Shown: positions 41,744 through 51,793 of the stretch, piece after piece
Layout of the letters: every line of letters begins with the position of its first letter
How positions within the stretch are numbered: position 1 is the first letter of the stretch
Assembly (NCBI RefSeq): GCF_023101165.1
Contig: NZ_CP078076.1
Span: 930,001-994,000, forward strand
Direction: 5' to 3'
Source of the DNA: Microbacterium sufflavum
Lineage (GTDB): Bacteria; Actinomycetota; Actinomycetes; Actinomycetales; Microbacteriaceae
DNA length: 64,000 nucleotides
The notes under the pieces: model-generated
Seen by the model: the letters and a program-made list of their open reading frames with translations, nothing else
The model's database searches: none
What the model was told of the DNA's origin: nothing
Made by a program: the position numbers and the translations under genes

Positions 41744-42904
41744 TTATCCGTTCAGCGCCTTGTCGGCCGCGTTGATCATGGCCTGCCAGTCGTCGCGGGT
41801 GTCCTGCGTCTCGGTCTCGGCACCGCTGTCGAGGCCGAGCAGCAGCGCGTCGGCGTTCGTCTTCATGAGGCCCGTGGCCTCTCCGAAGGTCGCGGCGGGG
41901 AGCCCGGCGAACGGCACCTGCGTGCTGGCGAAGCGCTCGTCGGTCATGCGCAGGTGGATCCAGTCGGGGTCGAACGCGTTCCACAGGGTCCACAGCGCGG
42001 CGCCCGGCTTGTTCTTCGCATCGGAGTTGACGCCCGAGAACTGCGCCCACACCCCGGAGTGCTCGAACGGCGCCACCTGCAGCGACGGGTTCGGGTTGAA
42101 CAGGGTCTGGTTGAGCGCGACCGGCACGTCTCCGCTCGACAGCGGGGCGCCCTGGTCTTCGAGCAGCTTCATGGTGCCGGACGACATCAGCTCGTCGATC
42201 AGGTCGAGCATCGCGTCTTCGCCCTCGGCCATGCCGTAGCCCGCGAAGACCACCGCGTTGTAGCCGGCGACCGACACCTTGCCGGTGTACTCGGGGGCGA
42301 GCAGGCCGTCGAGCGACGCCGGGACCTCCGCGATCTTGTCGGTGTTGTACTGCAGCAGCGACCCGTTGATGCTGTCGGGCATGAGCTCGGGGGCACCGAG
42401 GGTGAGGTACTCCTCCGGCACGCCGAAGCTCTGCCAGTCGACCTTCTCCCAGAAGCCCTCGTCGTACATCGCGGCCATCGAGGTGATCGAGCCGGAGACG
42501 ACGTCGGTGTTGCGCGACCCGGTGGCCTTGGCCGAGATGATCGCCGACGACAGGTTGTAGGTGAGGCCCCGCGTCTCGACCTTGATGTCGGGGAAGCGCT
42601 CGTTGAACTGCGCGATCACGTCGGGCGACAGCTCATACCAGTCCCAGATGACCAGGGTGCCGCCGTCCTCCTCCTTCGCCTGCTCGTAGAGGGCGTCGAG
42701 CTGCTTGTCGATCTCGGGCCAGTAGTCGTCGTAGAAGTTCTCGCAGCGCGTGATGGCTCCGACGTCGACCGCGTCGCACGTGGCCGCGGCGGCGTCGCCC
42801 TTCAGCGAGCTCTCGCCGTCGCCCGCCTCGGCCTGCGTGCCGCAGCCGCTCAGGGCGAGTGCGACGACCGCCGCTCCGGCGACGGCTCCCAGTGTTCTCT
42901 TCAT
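41744..42904 (-). CDS. Extracellular solute-binding lipoprotein (family 1, ferric/AEP type)
   Basis: A 386-residue lipoprotein with lipobox ALSGC at about residue 21. The fold of spermidine/Fe3+/AEP receptors is seen in EDGGTLVIWDWYELSPDVIA, FNERFPDIKVETRG, ATGSRNTDVVSGSITSMAAM and YNAVVFAGYGMAEGEDA. There are no paired Tyr residues clearly typical of ferric-binding proteins, so an organic ligand is more likely. Lies between its ATPase and permease genes in one operon headed by operator O5. Confidence 0.88.
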   Translation of the reverse strand: MKRTLGAVAGAAVVALALSGCGTQAEAGDGESSLKGDAAAATCDAVDVGAITRCENFYDDYWPEIDKQLDALYEQAKEEDGGTLVIWDWYELSPDVIAQFNERFPDIKVETRGLTYNLSSAIISAKATGSRNTDVVSGSITSMAAMYDEGFWEKVDWQSFGVPEEYLTLGAPELMPDSINGSLLQYNTDKIAEVPASLDGLLAPEYTGKVSVAGYNAVVFAGYGMAEGEDAMLDLIDELMSSGTMKLLEDQGAPLSSGDVPVALNQTLFNPNPSLQVAPFEHSGVWAQFSGVNSDAKNKPGAALWTLWNAFDPDWIHLRMTDERFASTQVPFAGLPAATFGEATGLMKTNADALLLGLDSGAETETQDTRDDWQAMINAADKALNG

Positions 42905-42961
42905 GATCCGAATGTCCTCTCTGACATCAGGTGCGTGATCTCGGGTGTGGTGCGGGTTGCG

Positions 42962-44086
42962 TCATGCGGCCAGCACGCGGCAGGCGTGCGGGACCAGTTC
43001 GAGGAAGACCCTGCCGCCCTCGGGGGGTGTCGCCAGCGGAGCTCCGCGGCCGACGATCGTGCCGACCGTCTCGCCGCCGGCGAGCACCTCGGCCTCGTAC
43101 TCGACGATCTCGCCGAGGAACTCCACCCGCACGATGCGCACGGGGACGACGTTGGGGCGCTCGACCGCGGTCTCATGCCAGCGCACGGCCTCGGGCCGCA
43201 GCGTCAGCGTGACCTCGTCGCCCGCCGTCACCCCGTCGGGGACGGGCGTGTGCAGCCGGGTGCCGAGCGCCTCGACCACCGCGTCACCGCTGCCGTCGCG
43301 GTCGACCACACGGGCGGGCACCATGTTCACGCGGCCGACGAAGTCCGCCACGAAGCGGTCGGCCGGCTGGTCGTAGAGCTCGCGCGGGGCGGCCTCCTGC
43401 ACGATGCGGCCGCCGTTCATCACGGCCACCCGGTCGGACATCGACAGCGCCTCGGACTGGTCGTGGGTGACGTAGAGGGCGCTGATGCCGAGGCTGCGCT
43501 GCAGGCTGCGCAGCTCGTTGCGCATGGTGTCGCGCAGCTTCGCGTCGAGGTTGGACAGCGGCTCGTCCAGCAGCAGCAGACGCGGACGGTGCGCGAGCGC
43601 GCGGGCGAGGGCGAGTCGCTGCTGCTGCCCGCCCGACAGCGCGGTGGCGGGGCGCTGCGCGAGGTGGTCGAGCTGCACGAGCTCCAGTGCCTCCATCGCG
43701 CGCTTCTTCGCCTCCTGCTTCGGCAGCCGGGAGCCGGCGACCTGGAGGGGGAAGATGGCGTTGGCGAACACGGTCATGTGCGGCCAGATGGCGTAGTTCT
43801 GGAAGACCATGCCGATGTCGCGCTTGTCGGGCGACACGTGCTGGGTTCCGGTGGACAGCACGCCCCCGTCGAGCGAGATGACTCCGCCGTTGCTGCGCTC
43901 GAGCCCGGCGACGCACCGCAGCGTCGTGGTCTTGCCGCAGCCCGACGGCCCGAGCAGGGAGTAGAACGTGCCGGGCTCGATCGTGAACGTGACGTCTTTC
44001 ACGACGGGCACGGCCGCGCCGTCGAGCTCGTAGTCCTTCTTCAGGGCATCGACGACGAGTCGTCCGCCCCCGGCGTTCGCGGTCAT
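42962..44086 (-). CDS. FbpC/PotA-type ABC transporter ATP-binding protein
   Basis: A 374-residue ATPase with C-terminal TOBE-type extension. Walker [17 protein letters not shown]-loop GMVFQNYAIWPH, signature ALSGGQQQRLALARALA, Walker B LLLLDEPLSNLD, His in YVTHDQSEAL, then TLRPEAVRWHE in the regulatory domain. I start at ATG 44086 with GAGAGGA upstream, not the longer open frame. It heads a three-gene operon with receptor and fused permease; operator O5 is 28 bases upstream. Confidence 0.94.
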   Translation of the reverse strand: MTANAGGGRLVVDALKKDYELDGAAVPVVKDVTFTIEPGTFYSLLGPSGCGKTTTLRCVAGLERSNGGVISLDGGVLSTGTQHVSPDKRDIGMVFQNYAIWPHMTVFANAIFPLQVAGSRLPKQEAKKRAMEALELVQLDHLAQRPATALSGGQQQRLALARALAHRPRLLLLDEPLSNLDAKLRDTMRNELRSLQRSLGISALYVTHDQSEALSMSDRVAVMNGGRIVQEAAPRELYDQPADRFVADFVGRVNMVPARVVDRDGSGDAVVEALGTRLHTPVPDGVTAGDEVTLTLRPEAVRWHETAVERPNVVPVRIVRVEFLGEIVEYEAEVLAGGETVGTIVGRGAPLATPPEGGRVFLELVPHACRVLAA

Positions 44087-44113
44087 CGGCGTCCTCTCCC
44101 GGGCCTCTGTTCT

Positions 44114-44126
44114 GGATTCTGGATCC
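44114..44126. promoter_or_regulatory. Regulon operator O5 (GGATTCTGGATCC)
   Basis: An exact match to the 13-base regulon motif in the 56-base gap between the MFS gene stop and the ABC ATPase start. Identical to the reverse complement of O3a. Confidence 0.7.
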
Positions 44127-44142
44127 GCAATCATCGCTGCCA

Positions 44143-45633
44143 TCATCGTCCCTCTCCCGTCGTCGCCGCCACCGGCTGCGGGGCGGCGGGTGCACCCCAC
44201 GGCCGCGGCCTCACGAAGAACAGCACCACGAGCGCGCACACCCCGAAGGCCACGGCCGACAGCAGCAGCGACTGCGACATCGCCCGCGCCAGCCCCGCGC
44301 CGTCCTCGTCAGACAGCACACTGCCGGGGTGGATCGCACCGGGCACGAACCCGCGGATCTGCGCCGCCAGGGTCACGTTCATCAGCACGGCCAGCAGGGC
44401 GGAACCGATGACGGAGCCCATCTGCCGCGTCGTCGAGTAGACCCCGGAGCCCGCCCCGGCCTGCGTGTGCGGCAGGTTGCGCGTGGCGGTCGAGGCCAGC
44501 GGCCCGAACATGCCGGACACCCCGACCCCGAGCAGCGCCGACGGCAGCAGCAGCAGCCAGAACGGCGCATCGAGCGTCATGGTCGCGGCGTACCAGGCCA
44601 TCGCGACCGCCGAGATCGTGAACGCGGCGAAGGTCACCCAGCGCGGTCCGACCCGGTCGCTGAGCTTTCCGACGAACGGCCCGAGCACCCCGGACACCAC
44701 CGCCATCGGCGCGAGCATGAGGGCCGCGAGCGTGGGGTCGAGGCCACGGGCGACCTGAAAGTAGAAGGCGAGCGGCACGGGCATCGCGGTGATGCCGACC
44801 CCCACCAGGAAGATCGTGGCGTTCGCGACGGAGAAGTTGCGGTCGCGGAACAGGGCCAGCGGCATCAGCGGCTCGGCGCGGCTGACGCGCTGCCACACCA
44901 CGAACAGCACCAGCAGCACGACGCCCGCGGCGATCAGCCCCCACACCGTGACCGGACCGGCGATCACACCCCAGTCGTACACCTCCCCCTCCTGGAGTCC
45001 GAAGACCAGGAGGAAGAGCCCGGCACCCGAGAGGATCACGCCGAGCAGGTCGAACCGATGGGGGTGGCCGTCCAGATCCGGCACCAGCCGCCACGCGACG
45101 ACGAACGCCACCACGCCGACCGGGACGTTCACGAAGAAGATCCACTCCCAGCCGACCGTGTCGGTGAGCACGCCGCCCAGGATCGGCCCGACGAGGGTCG
45201 CGAGGCCGCCCACGGCACCCCACGCCCCCATCGCCTGGCCCCGGCCGCGCGGCGGGAAGACGCGGGCGATGATCGCCATGGTCTGCGGCGTCATCAGCGC
45301 GGCGCCGAAGCCCTGCACGGCCCGCGCCGCGATCAGCATCTCGATGCTGCCGGACAGGCCGCACGCGAGGGAGGCGAGGGTGAACAGCACGAGTCCCGCG
45401 AGGTACACCCGCTTGGGGCCGAACCGATCGCCGAGGCGGCCCGTGATCAGCAGCGGCACCGCGTAGGCGAGCAGGTACGCGCTGGTCACCCAGATCACCG
45501 TCGTGAGGTCGGCGTCGAACGCCGCGAGGATGACCGGGTTGGCGATCGCCACGATCGTCGTGTCCACGAGGATCATGAAGAAGCCGATGCACAGGGCCCA
45601 CAGGGCGGGCCACGGCCGGACTGTCTGCGTCAT
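44143..45633 (-). CDS. MFS transporter, DHA2 (EmrB/QacA, 14-TM) family
   Basis: A 496-residue exporter with about 14 helices. Motif A GRLGDRFGPKRVYLAG, motif C GPILGGVLTDTVGWEWIFFVN, and ILVDTTIVAIANPVI in helix 1 are diagnostic of DHA2 drug:H+ antiporters. It probably exports a toxic substrate or intermediate of the neighbouring pathways. It lies on the minus strand upstream of the second ABC operon, whose own operator separates the two. Confidence 0.92.
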   Translation of the reverse strand: MTQTVRPWPALWALCIGFFMILVDTTIVAIANPVILAAFDADLTTVIWVTSAYLLAYAVPLLITGRLGDRFGPKRVYLAGLVLFTLASLACGLSGSIEMLIAARAVQGFGAALMTPQTMAIIARVFPPRGRGQAMGAWGAVGGLATLVGPILGGVLTDTVGWEWIFFVNVPVGVVAFVVAWRLVPDLDGHPHRFDLLGVILSGAGLFLLVFGLQEGEVYDWGVIAGPVTVWGLIAAGVVLLVLFVVWQRVSRAEPLMPLALFRDRNFSVANATIFLVGVGITAMPVPLAFYFQVARGLDPTLAALMLAPMAVVSGVLGPFVGKLSDRVGPRWVTFAAFTISAVAMAWYAATMTLDAPFWLLLLPSALLGVGVSGMFGPLASTATRNLPHTQAGAGSGVYSTTRQMGSVIGSALLAVLMNVTLAAQIRGFVPGAIHPGSVLSDEDGAGLARAMSQSLLLSAVAFGVCALVVLFFVRPRPWGAPAAPQPVAATTGEGR

Positions 45634-45677
45634 GAGCTGCTTTCGGGTGGGGCGTCACGGGGGGCGGGTGGTCCGGG

Positions 45678-45711
45678 GTCCGTCCTGTTCGCCCCCGAGT
45701 GCAGGACGGAC
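45678..45711 (-). terminator. Terminator after the LVIVD-repeat gene
   Basis: Arms GTCCGTCCTG (45678-45687) and its complement (45702-45711) with a 14-base C-rich loop, starting 23 bases after the LVIVD gene stop and before the MFS start. Confidence 0.6.
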
Positions 45712-45733
45712 GCCGGAGTTCCGGGGGCCGGGG

Positions 45734-47347
45734 TCAGCCGTCGGCGGAGGGGATCCCGGTGACGGGCTCCCCCAGCAGCGGCGTCGACACGGCGTAGATG
45801 CCGTGGTTCGCGAACAGCCAGATGAGGTTGCGGTCCCACTCGACGAAGATGCCGTGCACGGGTGCGGCGAGATCGTCGTCGTCCTTCAGTCCCATCGGCG
45901 GCACGAAGTAGGCGCCCACCTTCGGGTCCTCGGGGTCGCGCACGTCGAAGATCTGCAGACCGGCGGCGTAGAACGCGTACGGGATGACCCCGCCGTGCGG
46001 CGTGCCGGTGTTGGTGAAGTAGCCGGAGCGCTTGGGACCGAACGAGCCGCGGCGCTGCGCCCAGTCGGTGAAGGCCGCCTCCGCGGGCGGCGTGGGCCGG
46101 GGCAGCGTGCGCACGACCCGCGGGTTCGTCGGGTCGCTCACGTCGATCTGGTAGATCTCCTTGGCGGGCTCGTAGCAGTCGGTGTTCATCGGGTAGCCGG
46201 AGACGTAGACGTACCCGGTCTCCTCCACCTGGGTGGTGTCGACGTTGTCGCCCTCGGTGCCGGCGACGCTCGTCGGCAGCGGGCACCAGCCCACGTGGTG
46301 GATGTCCGTCGGGTCGGAGACGTCGAGCACGAAGAAGCCCTGGCCGCCCTGCGCCGCGTAGCCGTACGTCCAACCCGACTCGACCGAGCGGGGCAGGAAC
46401 ACGCCCATGCGCGAGCCGAACCAGGAGGTCTTGTTGTTCCAGCGGTCGTTGTCGGCCAGGTACGGGGAGTCGTCCTCCTCGCCGGCCCGCGAGCCGGGCA
46501 CCCACCAGGTCGACAGCAGCTCGGGCTTCGCGGGGTCGGACACGTCGTAGGCCGCGTGGCCCGCGGTCCACAGCGTGGTGCGGTACGGCTGGTTGGTGAA
46601 GGTGTTGTCGGGCGCGGTGGCCACGAACAGGTACTTGTCGCCGTAGTACACCGGGAGGTCGAGCACGCCGTTGCCCTCCTGGATCTCGCCGGGCGAGTGG
46701 TTCGGGTCGGTCGACACCTCGGTGAGCAGCGTCCACTCGCGCGGGCTCGGGCCGTCCATCCGCCAGGTGCGGAAGCCGCGCAGGCCCTCCCACTCCTTCA
46801 GCTGCCCCTCGACCGTGTCGTCGAGCCACTTGTTCGCGACGCGCCCCTGGAGGAAGTACCGCGGGGTCTCGCTCGCCTGGATCGCGATGTACGCGCCGAG
46901 CTCCTGGTTCCACTGCACGGTGGTCGCGCCGAACTGCGGGCGGGGGTCGCCCCAGCCCCACTGCTCCTCGTCGACGATCGTGAGGTCGCGCGGGTCGGTG
47001 ATGTCGTACAGCTTCCAGTGGTTGCCGCCGCCGTAGTGCAGCATCAGGCGCCGGCCGTCCCAGTCGTAGATGCACTGCCACGAGTGGCTCGTGTTCACCA
47101 CGATCGGGTAGAACGCCTCGGCCTTCGCGTTGAGCGCGTAGGTCTCCGGGTCGCGGTAGTCGAGCTGACCGGGCCAGTCGACGAACACGTCGCGCGGGAC
47201 GGAGGGGGTGTGGGCGGGCGGCAGGAACGTGCCGTCGGGCTGCATGCCCCACGTGGAGGGGTCGGGATCGGCCGGTTCTCCGGCGACGCGCTCGAAGTCC
47301 TCCGGACGGTACTTCTTCGCATCGGGCACGTAGGGAGAGCCGGCCAT
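45734..47347 (-). CDS. LVIVD-repeat beta-propeller-like protein
   Basis: A 537-residue soluble protein. I start at ATG 47347 with GGAGG 5 bases away; an in-frame GTG at 47383 is possible. Repeated units of the form (A)YDVSDP..P.L, VLDVSDPTDIHHVG, QIDVSDPTNPRVV and IFDVRDPEDPKVG are LVIVD-type propeller blades. It resembles the selenium-binding/methanethiol oxidase-like and 'LVIVD repeat' proteins found beside aromatic catabolic genes. No signal peptide. Catalysis is uncertain; no enzyme motif is secure. It is divergent in function from its neighbours, separated from LysR by 123 bases. Confidence 0.75.
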   Translation of the reverse strand: MAGSPYVPDAKKYRPEDFERVAGEPADPDPSTWGMQPDGTFLPPAHTPSVPRDVFVDWPGQLDYRDPETYALNAKAEAFYPIVVNTSHSWQCIYDWDGRRLMLHYGGGNHWKLYDITDPRDLTIVDEEQWGWGDPRPQFGATTVQWNQELGAYIAIQASETPRYFLQGRVANKWLDDTVEGQLKEWEGLRGFRTWRMDGPSPREWTLLTEVSTDPNHSPGEIQEGNGVLDLPVYYGDKYLFVATAPDNTFTNQPYRTTLWTAGHAAYDVSDPAKPELLSTWWVPGSRAGEEDDSPYLADNDRWNNKTSWFGSRMGVFLPRSVESGWTYGYAAQGGQGFFVLDVSDPTDIHHVGWCPLPTSVAGTEGDNVDTTQVEETGYVYVSGYPMNTDCYEPAKEIYQIDVSDPTNPRVVRTLPRPTPPAEAAFTDWAQRRGSFGPKRSGYFTNTGTPHGGVIPYAFYAAGLQIFDVRDPEDPKVGAYFVPPMGLKDDDDLAAPVHGIFVEWDRNLIWLFANHGIYAVSTPLLGEPVTGIPSADG

Positions 47348-47470
47348 GTCGCCTCCATTGGCTGAATCGGGTGGGATCGTCACGACGTCGTGTCGTCCCC
47401 CTCAGATTCACCCGGTGCCGCGATGCTGTCCAATATCCATACGGGTCAGAGCCATGACCATCCGGGCATA

Positions 47471-48439
47471 TCAGCCGAGCGGTCGCGGCTCCCCCTCCGT
47501 GTACTCGCTTTCCAGGGCCGCGAGCCGCGCGCCCTCCTCGCGCAGGTGCGTCAGCAGGGCGGTCGCGGCGGGCGAGGGCGCCCGGTCCTTGGGCAGCGTG
47601 ACGCCGACCGAACGCCGGATCGAGCTGAGCGGCGTGGGCAGGATCCGCAGCTCGCGGTCGTCGACCGCGATGAACATCGGCAGCGCCGCGATCACGTCGG
47701 TCGAGATCAGCAGCGTGCGCAGCGTCAGCATCGACGTGCACTCCACGCGGTCGGGAGGCAGGGGCAGCCCCTCGTGGAAGAACACCGCCTCCAGCTCCGC
47801 GCGCAGGGCGGTCTGGGCCACGGGGAAGATCCACGGGTAGGAGATGAGCTCCGCGAGCGAGTGCGCCTTGGCACCACCGAGCACCGGGTGCCCGGCCCGC
47901 GCGACCAGGCGGATCGGCTCGAGGTGCAGCCGCTCCTGCTCCAGTCGCACGGGCACCGTGGGCGACAGCCGCCCCACCGTGAGGTCGAGGTCGCCCGCGA
48001 GCAGCAGCTGCTGCAGGGTGTCGGGCGTGCCCTCGCGCACCACCACCGTGAGCCGGGGATGCTCGGCCTTCAGCCCCGCGATCGCCCGCGGCAGCAGCAG
48101 GTTCGACCCCGCCAGGTGCGTGCCGACCGTGACCGTGCCCAGCTGCCCTGACTGCAGCAGCCGCACCTCCTCCCCCGCCGCCCGCAGCTCGGCGAGCACG
48201 GACCGGGCCCGCTCGATGAACGCGTGCCCGTACGGCGTCGGCCTGACCCCGCGCGGCAGGCGCTCGAACAGCGCGACCCCGAGCACCTCCTCCACCTCGC
48301 GCAGTCCGCGCGTGACGACGGGCTGGGTGATGTGCAGCGACTCGGCCGCGCGCACGAGCGTGCCCTCGTCGGCGATGGCGGTGATGAGGACGAGGTGCCG
48401 GATCTTGACCCGGCCGTCGAGCAGTCGATCGGTGACCAT
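47471..48439 (-). CDS. LysR-family transcriptional regulator
   Basis: A 322-residue LysR protein from ATG 48439. HTH: RHLVLITAIADEGTLVRAAE then SLHITQPVVTRGLREVEEVL; effector domain with VGTHLAGSNLLLPRAIAGL and VREGTPDTLQQLLLAGDLDL. It lies 83 bases from the divergent 3-hydroxyanthranilate meta-cleavage operon, the classic arrangement for a LysR activator of that operon. In the Pseudomonas nba cluster the regulator NbaR is, as I recall, also of this class. Its inducer is probably a pathway intermediate. Confidence 0.92.
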   Translation of the reverse strand: MVTDRLLDGRVKIRHLVLITAIADEGTLVRAAESLHITQPVVTRGLREVEEVLGVALFERLPRGVRPTPYGHAFIERARSVLAELRAAGEEVRLLQSGQLGTVTVGTHLAGSNLLLPRAIAGLKAEHPRLTVVVREGTPDTLQQLLLAGDLDLTVGRLSPTVPVRLEQERLHLEPIRLVARAGHPVLGGAKAHSLAELISYPWIFPVAQTALRAELEAVFFHEGLPLPPDRVECTSMLTLRTLLISTDVIAALPMFIAVDDRELRILPTPLSSIRRSVGVTLPKDRAPSPAATALLTHLREEGARLAALESEYTEGEPRPLG

Positions 48440-48522
48440 GAGCGGGACTATAGCCGTGGGGGCATGGCAGTGCATCAAGAGAGTATTTGTCGGCATCCCT
48501 TCGACGTTCCTAGCCTGAGCGC
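48440..48522. promoter_or_regulatory. Divergent lysR - nba-like operon promoter region
   Basis: Eighty-three bases between LysR and the first catabolic gene. It is less G+C-rich around 48474-48490 (AAGAGAGTATTTGTCGG). I could not fix a unique T-N11-A LysR box. It lacks the GGATNCNGNATCC operator, so this operon seems to be outside the GntR regulon. Confidence 0.5.
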
Positions 48523-50031
48523 ATGCCTTCCGAGACGATGACGCCTCCCCGCCCTGCCGCCGAGCAGGGCCGGGCGCCGCGCGCGATCCACAACCTGATC
48601 GCCGGCGAGCGCGTCGAGGGCATCGGCTCGTTCGCCAAGATCAGTCCGATCGACGGCACGCTGATCGCCGAGGTGCACGAGGCCGGGGCCGAGCAGGTCG
48701 ACCGTGCCGTGGCTGCCGCCCGTGCCGCGTTCGACGGACCGTGGGGTCGCATGACGGTGGCCGAGCGCGCCCGCGTGTTGCGGGGCGTGGCCGACGCGAT
48801 CGACCGCCGCGCCGACGAGCTCGTGGCCGCAGAGGTCGGCGACACCGGCAAGCCCGAGTCCCTCGCCCGCGACCTCGACGTGGCCAGGGCCGCCGCGAAC
48901 TTCCGCTCCTTCGCCGACACGGTCTCCGCCACCGGGCTCGACTCCTTCCTCACCGAATTGCCCGACGGCCGCCGCGCCCTCAACTACGCGGTGCGCAAGC
49001 CCCTCGGCGTGGTCGCGGTGATCGTGCCGTGGAACCTGCCGCTGCTGCTGCTCACGTGGAAGCTCGCGCCGGCCCTCGCCACCGGCAACACCGTGGTGAT
49101 CAAGCCGTCCGAGGAGACGCCGTCGTCGGCCACGCTGCTCGCCGAGATCCTCGCGGAGGCGGGGGTGCCGGCCGGGGTGGTGAACGTGGTGCACGGCTTC
49201 GGCGCGGGTTCCGCGGGCGAGGCCCTCACGACGCACCCCGGCATCGACGGTGTGACCTTCACGGGCGAGTCCTCCACGGGCTCCGCGATCATGCGGGCCG
49301 TCGCACCGCGCGTGCGTCCGGTGTCGTTCGAGCTCGGGGGCAAGAACGCCGCGCTCGTGTTCGCCGACGCCGACCTCGACGCCGCGGTGGCCGGCCTCGC
49401 CCGCAGCACCTACCTCAACACGGGCCAGGTGTGCCTGTGCACCGAGCGCATCTACGTCGAGCGGTCGGTGTTCGACGACGTGGCGGCCGGGCTCGCCGAG
49501 CACGCGGGGCGGCTGCGCCTCGGTCGGCCGGAGGACCCCGCGACCACCACGGGCCCGCTGATCTCGCAGGCGCACCGGCAGAAGGTGCAGTCGTACTTCG
49601 ACCTCGCGGTGTCGGAGGGCGCCACGGTGCTCGCGGGTGGCGGGGTGCCGACCCTCGGCGACGGACTCGACGGCGGCTCCTGGATCGAGCCGACGCTGTG
49701 GACCGGGCTCGACAACAGCCACCGCACCGTGCGCGAGGAGGTGTTCGGCCCGGTCGCCGCCCTCATCCCGTTCGACAGCGAGGAGGAGGCGATCCGGCTC
49801 GCGAACGACACCGACTACGGGCTCGCCGCCGTCACCTGGACCACCGATCTCACCCGCGGTCACCGCGTCGCCCAGCAGATGCGCACCGGCATGTCGTGGG
49901 TCAACACCTGGTACCTGCGCGACCTGCGCAGCCCGTTCGGCGGCGTGGGGCTCTCCGGCATCGGTCGCGAGGGCGGCCACCACTCGCTCGAGTTCTACAC
50001 CGAGCCGACGAACGTGTGCGTGCAGCTGTGA
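48523..50031 (+). CDS. nbaE: 2-aminomuconate/2-hydroxymuconate semialdehyde dehydrogenase
   Basis: A 502-residue aldehyde dehydrogenase with all catalytic residues: Asn171 in VPWNLPLLL, Glu270 in FELGGKNA and Cys304 in [11 protein letters not shown]. Its closest resemblance is to the hydroxymuconic/aminomuconic semialdehyde dehydrogenases (NbaE, AmnC, XylG). It oxidises 2-aminomuconate 6-semialdehyde with NAD+ to 2-aminomuconate. First gene of a nine-gene operon in which almost every start overlaps the preceding stop. Confidence 0.92.
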   Translation: MPSETMTPPRPAAEQGRAPRAIHNLIAGERVEGIGSFAKISPIDGTLIAEVHEAGAEQVDRAVAAARAAFDGPWGRMTVAERARVLRGVADAIDRRADELVAAEVGDTGKPESLARDLDVARAAANFRSFADTVSATGLDSFLTELPDGRRALNYAVRKPLGVVAVIVPWNLPLLLLTWKLAPALATGNTVVIKPSEETPSSATLLAEILAEAGVPAGVVNVVHGFGAGSAGEALTTHPGIDGVTFTGESSTGSAIMRAVAPRVRPVSFELGGKNAALVFADADLDAAVAGLARSTYLNTGQVCLCTERIYVERSVFDDVAAGLAEHAGRLRLGRPEDPATTTGPLISQAHRQKVQSYFDLAVSEGATVLAGGGVPTLGDGLDGGSWIEPTLWTGLDNSHRTVREEVFGPVAALIPFDSEEEAIRLANDTDYGLAAVTWTTDLTRGHRVAQQMRTGMSWVNTWYLRDLRSPFGGVGLSGIGREGGHHSLEFYTEPTNVCVQL

Positions 50032-50858
50032 CCGGGCTCCTCGACACCGAGGCCGTGCGGGCCGCCGACGAGCGGCTGCGGCGGGCCGCCGAGACCGGTC
50101 GCCCGTGCGCACCGGTGCGCGACCTGCTCGGCGACACCGACCAGGACGCCGCGTACGCCGTGCAGTCGCTCGGCATCGCCCGTCGCGTGGACTGGGGCCG
50201 GCGCATCGTGGGGCGCAAGATCGGCCTCACCTCGCCGGTCGTGCAGGCGCAGCTCGGCGTGGACAGCCCCGACTACGGCGTGCTGCTCGACGACATGAGC
50301 CACGCCGACCGGGAGCCGCTCGACCTCGGGCGCTTCCTGCAGCCGCGCGCCGAGGCCGAGGTGGCGTTCGTGCTCGGGCGCGACCTCGACTCCCCCACCA
50401 CGACCGTCGCCGACGTGCTGCGGGCGACGGAGTTCGTGCTGCCCGCGATCGAGGTCGTGGACTCCCGGGTGGCGGGATGGGACATCCGCCTCACCGACAC
50501 CATCGCCGACAACGCCTCCAGCGGCGCGGTCGTGCTGGGCACCACCCCCCGCCGGCTCGACGGCTTGGATCTGACCGCGCTCGGCATGACGCTCGACCGC
50601 GACGGGCGCCCCGTCTCGACCGGCAGCGGCGCCGCGTGCCTGGGCAGTCCCGTGATCGCGGTGGCCTGGCTGGCGCGCGAGGTCGCCCGGCGCGGACAGC
50701 CGCTGCGCGCGGGCGAGGTGATCCTGTCCGGGGCGCTCGGGCCCATGGTCGACGCGACGGCCGGCGTGTTCCGCGCCCGGCTCGACGGACTCGGAGAGGT
50801 GCGCGCCGACTTCCACGGCACGGCCTCCGGCACGGCGACGGAAGGGGCGGCGGCATGA
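50028..50858 (+). CDS. nbaH: 2-oxopent-4-enoate (2-hydroxypenta-2,4-dienoate) hydratase
   Basis: A 276-residue fumarylacetoacetase-superfamily hydratase started at the GTG that overlaps the dehydrogenase stop. [53 protein letters not shown] and [19 protein letters not shown] are typical of MhpD/XylJ/NbaH. It adds water to 2-oxopent-4-enoate to give 4-hydroxy-2-oxovalerate. The paralogous decarboxylase is encoded three genes later. Confidence 0.93.
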   Translation: MTGLLDTEAVRAADERLRRAAETGRPCAPVRDLLGDTDQDAAYAVQSLGIARRVDWGRRIVGRKIGLTSPVVQAQLGVDSPDYGVLLDDMSHADREPLDLGRFLQPRAEAEVAFVLGRDLDSPTTTVADVLRATEFVLPAIEVVDSRVAGWDIRLTDTIADNASSGAVVLGTTPRRLDGLDLTALGMTLDRDGRPVSTGSGAACLGSPVIAVAWLAREVARRGQPLRAGEVILSGALGPMVDATAGVFRARLDGLGEVRADFHGTASGTATEGAAA

Positions 50859-51793
50859 CCACGGGAATCGCCATCATCGGCTCCGGCAACATCGGCACGG
50901 ACCTGCTCATCAAGGTGAAGCGGCTGTCGACCACGCTGCACGTGGTGGCGATGGCCGGGATCGACGAGCACTCGGACGGCCTCGCGCGCGCCCGCCGCCT
51001 GGGTGTCGCCACCACGCACGAGGGGGTGGACGGGCTGCTCGCGATGCCCGAGTTCGCCGATGTCGAGCTGGTGTTCGACGCGACCTCGGCCGGCGCGCAC
51101 TCCCGCAACGACGCCCTCGTGCGCAACGCCGGACGGCTCATGGTCGACCTCACCCCCGCCGCGATCGGCCCCTACGTGGTGCCCGTGGTCAACATCGACG
51201 CGCACGCGGGTGCCACCAACGTGAACATGGTCACGTGCGGCGGGCAGGCGACCGTGCCGATGGTGGCCGCCGTGTCGCGCGTGGCCCCGGTCGCATACGC
51301 CGAGATCGTCGCCTCGATCGCCTCGAAGTCCGCGGGACCCGGCACCCGCGCGAACATCGACGAGTTCACCGAGACCACGGCCCGCGCGCTGGAGGTGATC
51401 GGGGGCGCCGAGCGCGGCAAGGCCATCATCGTGCTGAACCCCGCCGACCCGCCACTCATCATGCGCGACACCGTGTACTGCCTGGTCGAGGGCGACCCCG
51501 CCACGCTCGACCGCGACGCGGTCCGCACCTCGGTGACCGACATGGTCGCCGCGGTGCAGGGGTACGTGGGCGGCTACCGGCTCGCGCAGGACGTGCAGTT
51601 CGACGCGGTCGACGAGGGGTACGTCCCCGCGCTCGACCGGGCGTTCCGCGGCACGCGCGTGACCGTGCTGCTGGAGGTGACCGGCGCCGGGCACTACCTT
51701 CCGGAGTACGCGGGCAATCTCGACATCATGACCTCGGCCGCCCTGCGCACCGCCGAGCGACTCGTCGCGCAACGGACGGGGGTTCCCGCATGA
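50855..51793 (+). CDS. nbaJ: Acetaldehyde dehydrogenase (acylating)
   Basis: A 312-residue MhpF/DmpF-type enzyme. NAD site [30 protein letters not shown]; catalytic Cys in [45 protein letters not shown]. It converts acetaldehyde, channelled from the aldolase, to acetyl-CoA. Its stop overlaps the aldolase ATG, matching the known DmpFG complex. Confidence 0.96.
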   Translation: MTTGIAIIGSGNIGTDLLIKVKRLSTTLHVVAMAGIDEHSDGLARARRLGVATTHEGVDGLLAMPEFADVELVFDATSAGAHSRNDALVRNAGRLMVDLTPAAIGPYVVPVVNIDAHAGATNVNMVTCGGQATVPMVAAVSRVAPVAYAEIVASIASKSAGPGTRANIDEFTETTARALEVIGGAERGKAIIVLNPADPPLIMRDTVYCLVEGDPATLDRDAVRTSVTDMVAAVQGYVGGYRLAQDVQFDAVDEGYVPALDRAFRGTRVTVLLEVTGAGHYLPEYAGNLDIMTSAALRTAERLVAQRTGVPA

